From positions 1 through 14,641 of the forward strand of contig JADNYV010000835.1 in the NCBI GenBank assembly GCA_015501055.1: DNA of 14,641 nt. Direction: 5' to 3'. The notes under the pieces are model-generated. The model was not told the DNA's origin and searched no databases. It saw nothing but the letters and a program-made list of their open reading frames with translations. Positions 8,222-14,641 of this stretch are shown here, piece by piece. This stretch comes from Mucidula mucida. Taxonomy: Eukaryota; Basidiomycota; Agaricomycetes; Agaricales; Physalacriaceae. Each line of letters begins with the position of its first letter. The first letter of the stretch is position 1. The position numbers were made by a program, and so were the translations under genes.

Positions 8222-8820
8222 CCCATTCCCACGGAAGGAGATATGTATAATATGAGAAGCAAGACAAGAAGTTCACGTTGCCCATGATACCACACGATAT
8301 TTTATGGTCACTTTATTAGACGCGCGGGCCTGAGCCCGACGCGAGGAGGAGGATGAGAGGGGCCTCAATCAGGAGTGCATCCAATTAACGAGGAGCTGCT
8401 TTCCCGGACTTTTTCGATTTACATTCGGATAGTTTTCGTTGTTTTTTTATCGTCGTAAATTTATTCAGCTATACATATGGACTTTTTAACTCGGAGTAAA
8501 GACGCAGACTTTTGGTCGCTATCGCGGCGCGCGTTCGGAGCATGCTGAAGAGCTAGAATGGCCGGGAGGTTGGTATCTCCCCATGGGCGTTTCTCGGTAT
8601 CTTCATCAGGACGACTGCCATCATCTGTTCGTCATAAGGAGTATCTCTGGCGGAGTTGCGGCGTTCGAGGGCCACCTTCACGTTGCCTGTCACCATAATG
8701 AAGAGATTAACCCCGTTACTTGCCGTCATCTGTGATGAAACCGATGAGCGAGATAACACAATATGGTCCATTGTCCACATCTTTCCTTCTTACAGTTGAT
8801 ATATTCTAACGCGTTCAAGT
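8222..8820. other. Intergenic region between convergent genes
   Basis: This 599-bp stretch separates the 3' ends of the genes at 7610-8221 (+) and 8821-10002 (-). It includes a GC-rich imperfect hairpin at 8321-8343 (CGCG CGGGC, loop CTGA, GCCCG A CGCG) and T-rich stretches at about 8400-8500. One minus-strand frame at 8553-8780 (75 residues) has no recognisable motif. Nothing else is supported. Confidence 0.45.
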
Positions 8821-10002
8821 CTAACTGAACATCTTCTTGAATGCCTTCTTGGCCTTTTCCTTCTTCTCCTTCATGCGAGCGCGCGTCTTGGCCAGTTCGC
8901 CAGAGATCGCAGCATCGGAAGGCACTAGCGCGTTAGCCGCGACCAGGTCCTCTTCTGCTTCTTCGTCGTTCTTCAACGCGGCGTGTGACAAGGCGCGGCG
9001 GTAAAGTGCTTTCGCTGCAAGACCTTTAGTATACATTGCACACACAACACATAGAAACACCGTACCTTTATCGCCGTCAGAAATAGGTGGCACCATATCA
9101 AGTGCTCTCGAAGCGAGCGTTATGCCCGTTCTAGGGCGCACTTTCGCCCCGGCAAGTGCACCGTTAAGGAGCAGCGCGCTCTTCAGAGTCGCGTACTTTT
9201 CTCTAATCTCCGCTGGCGTGTCCTCGGGCAACACAGGATTCATATCTAGATACCGCAGACTCTTTTCCCACTTGTCCAGCGCCTCGGCGTGCTGCCCCGC
9301 CTTGAACGCGGCGTTCCCGAGCTCGCGTATTGCGCCCGCAATCTCGAGCGCGACCGCGGGCTTGTCCGTATCGTGGTCATCATCCTCCGGATAGTCCTCG
9401 TACACGTCGCCCGTGCCGCCCTGCTCGAGGGCCGGGAGCGCGTCGAGCGTGCCGCAGTCCGCGATCAGGACGTCCTTGGACGGCTTGTCCTGTGCGCCGG
9501 TGGGCAGGTTCTCAATCTTGCGAACGATGCTCTTCCCACTGACGACTTCCCCGAACACGACGTGCTTCCCGTCGAGATGCGGCGTGGGCACCGTGGTGAT
9601 GAAAAACTGCGATCCGTTGGTGTTGGGCCCCGCGTTGGCCATGGAGAGTAGGAACGGCTTTGTGTGGTTCACCGCAAAGTCTTCGTCTGCGAATTTCTCG
9701 CCGTAGATGCTGATCCCGCCAGTGCCGTCGTGCTTGGTAAAGTCACCTCCTTGGCACATGAAGCTGTTGGCGCGTGAGCCACAATCTCGCAGGTGCCACA
9801 GGAGATCTTACCCTTTAATGACGCGATGGAAGCCAGATCCTTTGTATCCAAGAAAGACGCCATCGTCGTTGGTCCGTCCTTGACAGAGCGCGTAAAAGTT
9901 GTCTGTCGTTTTCGGTACGAGATCAGAGTAGAGCTCGAATATTATGCGGCCTGCAGGCTCGCCGCCGATTGTAATATCGAAATAAGTCAGAGATCTCGCC
10001 AT
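8821..10002 (-). CDS. Cyclophilin-40 type peptidyl-prolyl isomerase with TPR domain (Hsp90 co-chaperone)
   Basis: Exons on the minus strand are 9812-10002, 9066-9763 and 8821-9014. Introns of 48 and 51 nt are phase-consistent; the second has a TACTAA branch site. The product is 360 residues, the usual Cyp40 length (about 370). Residues 1-170 are a complete cyclophilin domain: [20 protein letters not shown] with catalytic Arg60, Phe65, Met66 and Gln68; [17 protein letters not shown]; and [12 protein letters not shown]. His126 sits where cyclophilin A has Trp121, as in Cyp40 proteins, which bind cyclosporin more weakly. After an acidic linker, residues about 215-345 are helical TPR sequence ([26 protein letters not shown], quoted in part: [39 protein letters not shown]). 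These bind the Hsp90 MEEVD tail, and the C-terminus is Lys-rich ([12 protein letters not shown]). The yeast counterparts are CPR6 and CPR7. It acts in the cytosol in client folding. A heat-shock element lies upstream. Confidence 0.97.
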
Positions 10003-10085
10003 GAGATAGATCTAGCAAGGAAAACGCAGAAAGCAAAGGTGAGAGTAGCTGTCGAGCAGCTTAAATGCAGTTTGGCTTAGTCAGC

Positions 10086-10105
10086 AGAAGCTTCTTGAAC
10101 TTTCT
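10086..10105 (-). promoter_or_regulatory. Heat-shock element: four contiguous perfect nGAAn units
   Basis: Read on the plus strand the units are AGAAG, CTTCT, TGAAC and TTTCT (10086-10105), that is nGAAn-nTTCn-nGAAn-nTTCn without a mismatch or gap. Three units suffice for one HSF trimer. It is 84 bp upstream of the cyclophilin-40 ATG (10002) and about 20 bp upstream of a TATA-like TTTAA (about 10061-10065 on the minus strand). Two further TTC units follow at 10114-10118 and 10122-10126, out of register. Cyp40-type genes are known heat-shock-factor targets in yeast, so this assignment is well supported by context. Confidence 0.85.
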
Positions 10106-10270
10106 GGGTAGCTGTTCAAACGTTCAGATACAAAACGATACATTGACACAGCAGATACAAGACAGCTACAGTAGACTTAAATAAGAGTAATACAAAACAA
10201 CATACAAGCATTAAAACATAATTTATCGTGATAAAAGTCACTCCGATCCACAGAGCATAATGGATGACAA

Positions 10271-12892
10271 CTATCTGCCAGCTTGCACAGTAGCAAACTG
10301 GTTGCTGTAGCTGTCTAGCATTGGCAAATCGGCGAACAACATATCAATGTCAGTCGTCGATCCCATGGTCTGTGGTGACGCAGATAAAAACGAAGGAGAG
10401 AATCCATTCGTCTGCGGATAGAGGCCCTTCAATTGGTCCTCCAACTGCAGCTGGATGTAGTCCGTATCAAACAACCCAGCTACAGTCGCAGACTGGTCTG
10501 CAGTAATAGCGGCTTCAAATTTGAAAAAATCGTCGACGTATCCCGGTGGTGGTCCAGGAGGGGGTGAGTATCTAACCTCTTCCTTGTTCAAGTTTAGAGA
10601 GTGGGTGGCAGATGGCGTGCTTGCTGCAGAAGAAGGCCCCACTTGCTCTTCAAGCAGCTTGGACAGAATAGAAGCAATCTTGAGAGCGCATTTCCACGAG
10701 CGGCCGATCTCCTGGAGATACCCAATGCAAAGTTCGACCTTGACAATGTGAGCACTAGTGGGCCGGGACCCAGAGCCATCCGAAGGCGCGCGGGCCAACG
10801 GTACGGAAAACGCAGAAGCGTTCGAAGCCGACCCGTTGCGCGTGCGAGAATTACCCCTGGAGCGAGTCGCCTGTCGGTGTAACAAGAGAAAGACAGTACC
10901 CGCGCTGAAAACAGCTTGGAAAAGGGTAATAGGCACGTAGCGGAGCGTATAGAGTTTCTGCCAGGTTTCCAGAATTGACATGATTCTTTCCGCGGCACGT
11001 TTGCACAACTGGTGTTCTGTCAGTCAACCTCGAACCAATCACATCAATCTAGAACAAACACCTTGCGATGATCAATCAGTCTCCCCGCATGTTGCTGCTT
11101 GCGATGGAAAAACGGCCGATGAAGGAGCACAAACATCAATTCGTACAAGAGATGCATCATTAAGCGATGCGGCGTTGCTGATGCACGCGAATGGTTGTTC
11201 AGGTCCAACTCCGGTGATAAACTGGACTTCCAATGGTTCAGTTGTACGCTGTATGAAGATTAGATCATGTCTCGAATAGCAATAGTATGAACGTACTCCA
11301 TTCGACTAATCAATTCATCATTGACGATGTCCCCTCTACCGCTCGAACTGGAGCCGAAGCCGTTCACGACACCCATCACACGCCGCGCGACGACTATCAG
11401 TTCGCAGGTCGCAGCAAACGTCTTGCTGAGATAACTGGGCTGTGGGGAAATGTTGGCCGTGTGATGATAAAACGGAATTTGGTCGAATTCAGAATCCACG
11501 AAAGGCACGGGTATATCCTCGACGTGAGCAGGAATTGGTACGGAACAGTCTCTACCGACGTAGAGTGACCAGCACACGTCCAAGCTGAAAGTGGTCCAGT
11601 GCGCCCAGTTCCTGTCAAGCATGTCATCGTGACTGATCGTACCGGCCTTGACCAACCGTGAACAATCAACGCCTAGTCCCAGAATTTGACTGATTTTGGT
11701 ACTCATGCCTGTAACACCATCAAATGATTAGCGCCTGGTTCTTGGTGAGACAGTATCTACTGACCGAAGTAGAGATATCCCAAATTCTGATCTCCTTGAG
11801 ACGAATGAAAGCTGCCAAGAAGACTGAGAGCTTGAACAACACAGATGTTGGGCTGTGAACACTCGTCCTCGAGATAGGCTTTAGCGCGCTGGGCGTACAT
11901 GACTCGATTTTCCCACTTGTTGATCAGGGGATCGTCAGAAAACGCGGTGGCCAGCGCGATGAGAGCATTATGAAGCATGGGTGAATAGTGAGGTGTCTTA
12001 GTATGCATTCCTGGGGCCGAAATATAGCGGTACATGTCGCGCAGAAAGAGGACGGGCACGACGCGGAGACACCAGGAGGTAAAGAAACGGAAGAGAAGGT
12101 CAAGGATCTTGTCATGTTCTTGGCGGGTAAGAGGCCCGCTTGGGAGATGACGCGACCAATCAAAGGAAGGATTGACGATTTCGGTCGAAGGAGGTGTCGA
12201 CGGTATGGATGGGATCCACAGCACATAGTGAGCGGTGGGGTCCTCAAAGATTTCAGAGAACCTGCGGGTTTGGTGCACGGGAGAATCCGCAAAGCGGAAG
12301 GGCGCAGCAGTGCCATAGAACACGAGATCACGGTCCTCGAGCTATAGATTGATCATGAGTCAAGGTGGAGACAACAGTAGAGACTGCATACCTTGAGGTT
12401 CTCAGTAGTGACAACAAGATCCTGTGTGGAATCATCGTTGTCCTCAGTAATGTCGACCTCAAACTCGTTGACGGGTCGGAGATCTAGATAATGAGCGTGT
12501 TCCGCGCCATGTTCCTCGCGGCATTTGTCGACAATGCTCTCGAGCAGAGTAGAGTACGCCTCAAGGCTATCAATTCTCTTGCGCAGAGCTTCGAAGTGGG
12601 CCTCCGTACGCGGTTGTCGCACGAGTTCGCCTGTCCAAGCGCACTTGCCATCGTCAGCTTTGACTAGAATCTTGAAGGGAGCTGACAGACCTCGTTCTGC
12701 CGCTTGGACGCCGAACACGGACCACATACGGGCCTCTGATCGTCACAGCGTATCTTCCTGCGAGACTTTTGAGCTGACTGCTCGACGTCTGACAAGATAT
12801 GACACCCACTTTCGTCTGCAGATATCACAGGCCTGCGATGCATACGGAGCGCGAACTCTGTTGGTGCTACGGTGCGCGGATGAGCGACTCAT
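10271..12892 (-). CDS. Zn2Cys6 fungal transcription factor with Fungal_trans domain, 771 residues
   Basis: Seven exons on the minus strand: 12810-12892, 12691-12757, 12392-12643, 11765-12341, 11297-11708, 11062-11248 and 10271-11008. The six introns are 47-56 nt, all GT...AG, and all phases match. Start ATG 12892 (MSRSSAHRST) is the first in-frame ATG. The zinc cluster is complete: C22-X2-C25-X6-C32-X6-C39-X2-C42-X8-C51, with the basic run RRKKIRC. A coiled-coil-like stretch follows (HFEALRKRIDSLEAYSTLLE). The Fungal_trans middle region is at about residues 135-470: LLFRFFTSWCLRVVPVLFLR, SQILGLGVDCS, WTTFSLDVCWSLYVGRD and PVPFVDSEFD; LLHRPFFHRK then lies near residue 505. The C-terminus has a PPPGPPPGY run and an acidic/hydrophobic end (DIDMLFADLPMLDSY) typical of an activation region. 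It is a nuclear DNA-binding regulator. Its targets are not evident: the adjacent cyclophilin is explained by its heat-shock element. Confidence 0.93.
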
Positions 12893-12962
12893 GGTCGTCG
12901 TTGAAGTATTCGCGCTCGTTGTCGGGAGCAATGGTGGGCAATTGGAGAGAGGTGAATGTCAT
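12867..12962 (-). other. Possible upstream ORF (31 codons) overlapping the transcription factor start
   Basis: An ATG at 12962 opens a frame (MTFTSLQLPTIAPDNERE...) in a different register from the main protein. It stops at 12867-12869, beyond the main ATG at 12892. If the transcript begins upstream of 12962, ribosomes translating it would bypass the main start. The TATA box at 12979-12986 makes the transcription start uncertain relative to this ATG. Confidence 0.35.
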
Positions 12963-12978
12963 AGAAAGTAGACGGGGC

Positions 12979-12986
12979 CTTTTATA
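12979..12986 (-). promoter_or_regulatory. TATA box (TATAAAAG) of the transcription factor gene
   Basis: On the minus strand the sequence reads GTATAAAAGGCC, a strong TATA consensus, 87 bases before the ATG at 12892. Fungal transcripts usually start some tens of bases downstream, giving a short leader. Confidence 0.6.
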
Positions 12987-14641
12987 CTGATCGAAACCTG
13001 TGTGATGCCTATCAGAGAACGCGTTACCGGTCTTCGGACCGAACGGAGGCATTCAATTTCATTTAACTCCCTTATGCTAGCTCGTGTTTTCATGCTTATT
13101 CGAGGACGGCGATTCCTTCAAGCTCTTTGTGCATTATCTGTATAGAATGTCTCCACTGAGGAATCTTGAATCACACTCCGCAGAAGCGCGCTATATCCGA
13201 TTTGTCCCGACTCGACAGGTCATGAGGGCGTCCCCACAACTCCCTATAGTAGCTTTATTCTACAGGTATAGGGATATCGCGCTTAGACGGCCCCATCCTC
13301 GCGGTAAACACGAGGCGGCTGTTATCCGTCTGGGACCAGTGATGGCCAAGGCAAATAGCACTCATTCTGTCATCCCAATGTCATCCCGTCCGGACTGGAA
13401 CGGGTAACTTACAAGAGCACGCGCGGCTGACGCTTTCTGACTCTCCTTGCACAGCCGCAAACATCTTGGAGTATTCTGCGTGGCGTGGGGCATGGACCCC
13501 AGCGCAAAGATGGTTGTATACCGTTGTAAAGCGACTGATCACTAACAGCATGATATGCGTTCTCCCAATACAGTTCAAACCTTGTTTGTCTTCACAGGAT
13601 CGATGCACAGTTACTGCCAGCGGAGTCCATATGCTACACCCTCGCGACGCGCCACCAATGACGTTCACGATCTACTCTGCCTTGAACATTTTCGGAAATT
13701 TTGGCCCTGACAAGGACATTGAAGGGAGCCACCAACAACGTCTTACCCTTGCTCAGTTCAAAACGTGCGGATTGCTATCAGATCGGCATTGTTCCTGTCA
13801 GTGGCCGCATGTCGCATGCTGAGGCCCTCACACGAGCTCATTTCCCTCGAGGCAAAAAGAGCTCAAGGACCTGGAAAGCATTCGGCACTCGGATATAAAT
13901 TTTACATGACGGACCTCTCGGAAACATATCATCATGATCCTCGCGAGTTGTCAGACTTGCCCGAGCGCACCTTGCATTTAAAGATCCCCGATCAGATCAG
14001 CGCGTCGTGCGAGTTACACCGCCTCTGTCAATGTGCTTGAACGAAGTAAAGCGTCCTTTATTTCCCTCGGGACTACAGTTTGAATGTTGTTAAGCAAGGA
14101 GATGATTTCATAGATACATCTCAACCTGTATCCAGACAGCCCACGTCTAGTATTTCTTGTTCTTTCCACTGCAAAGATGGAAGAGACGGACCGGGTACAT
14201 CGACGCGTTTCAAAGCGTGCTCCAAGTTGAAATGCGATGTCTTGGGACATGGGAGACGCTGATGATGTGCGGGCTTGCCTACCGTCAGCAGTTAAACAGA
14301 AGACTTGTGCGTCCATCTCCTCCGCAGCAAGAGGGCACCCACCTCCACCGTCTCAAGCGATAGCACTATGAGGGCATTGAGACGCTCTGAATATGCACGG
14401 AACAGCAAGAACTATGCCTAAAGTTTACCGAGCTGCCAGCTAAAAGTGTCGAATGTCAATTGAAGAATCAAAATGTCACGTCATTCTGGACGTATTGAGG
14501 TCCCCGTCCAGCGCCGCGGTTTCAAATTGAAGAGTTAGTCTCGTCAATGTTATGCGGTATGACGAACGACTCCTACGCCACACAACGTACAGGAAAGTTC
14601 GCCATCGGCCAGTAGAAACTTTGCAGGTGTATCGATTGTGT
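12987..14641. other. About 1.65 kb without a recognisable gene
   Basis: Beyond the promoter of the transcription factor the longest open frames are 13084-13407, 13466-13822 and 13765-14040 on the plus strand and 14014-14316 on the minus strand. None shows a family motif, a start with good context or a consistent series of splice-joined exons. The sequence is neither AT-rich nor repetitive. It may hold decayed coding sequence or a gene too divergent to recognise; nothing further is supported. Confidence 0.4.

Noticed and set aside
8553..8780. A 75-residue minus-strand frame downstream of cyclophilin-40
   Set aside because: No motif, no splice partners and position in the 3' flank of a strong gene; most likely chance.
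9122..9706. Several plus-strand open frames of 70-120 residues
   Set aside because: They are antisense shadows of the cyclophilin-40 coding sequence, which is certain from its motifs; their length follows from its GC-rich codons.
12893..12931. Extending the transcription factor N-terminally by 13 residues to 12931
   Set aside because: The codon at 12931 is TTG, not ATG; the first in-frame ATG is at 12892.
13466..14040. Overlapping plus-strand frames that might be exons of a gene
   Set aside because: I could not join them with phase-consistent introns, and no frame shows a known motif or conserved-looking block.

Overview
The window looks like nuclear DNA of a basidiomycete fungus, probably an Agaricomycete. 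The protein-coding genes are broken by many short introns (about 47-60 nt) with GT...AG ends and CTNAC/CTAA-like branch sites. The recognisable proteins (GMC oxidoreductase, Zn2Cys6 regulator, cyclophilin-40) read like Agaricomycete family members. Gene models were built by hand from splice sites and reading-frame phase; no database search was possible.

Layout, left to right. (1) 1-587, +: the 3' part of a broken copy (A) of an unrecognised gene. (2) 1153-2319, +: the C-terminal half of a GMC oxidoreductase. It has six exons that join in frame, but its FAD-binding N-terminal half is missing, and it begins just after the duplicated block ends at 1049. (3) 2941-4283, -: an unrecognised four-exon gene for 396 residues. 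(4) 4592-5760, +: the intact copy (B) of the unrecognised gene, 338 residues, sharing a ~308-bp divergent promoter with gene (3). That promoter carries two TGTGAC...GTCACA inverted repeats. (5) 6223-7609: no recognisable gene. (6) 7610-8221, +: a small protein with one N-terminal membrane segment and a Pro/Thr/Ser-rich tail. (7) 8821-10002, -: cyclophilin-40, an Hsp90 co-chaperone, with a four-unit perfect heat-shock element upstream. (8) 10271-12892, -: a complete seven-exon Zn2Cys6 transcription factor of 771 residues, with a TATA box and a possible overlapping upstream ORF. (9) about 13000-14641: nothing recognisable.

The most interesting structure is the A/B duplication. The first ~257 bases of copy A are only about 70% identical to copy B. 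The next ~790 bases, including ~460 bases of non-coding 3' flank, are about 97% identical. Identity then stops abruptly at the GMC fragment. This suggests gene conversion or recombination over an older duplication, linked in some way to the truncation of the GMC gene. I saw no clear new multi-gene system. The best leads are this conversion tract, the unrecognised gene family it involves, and the regulatory elements.
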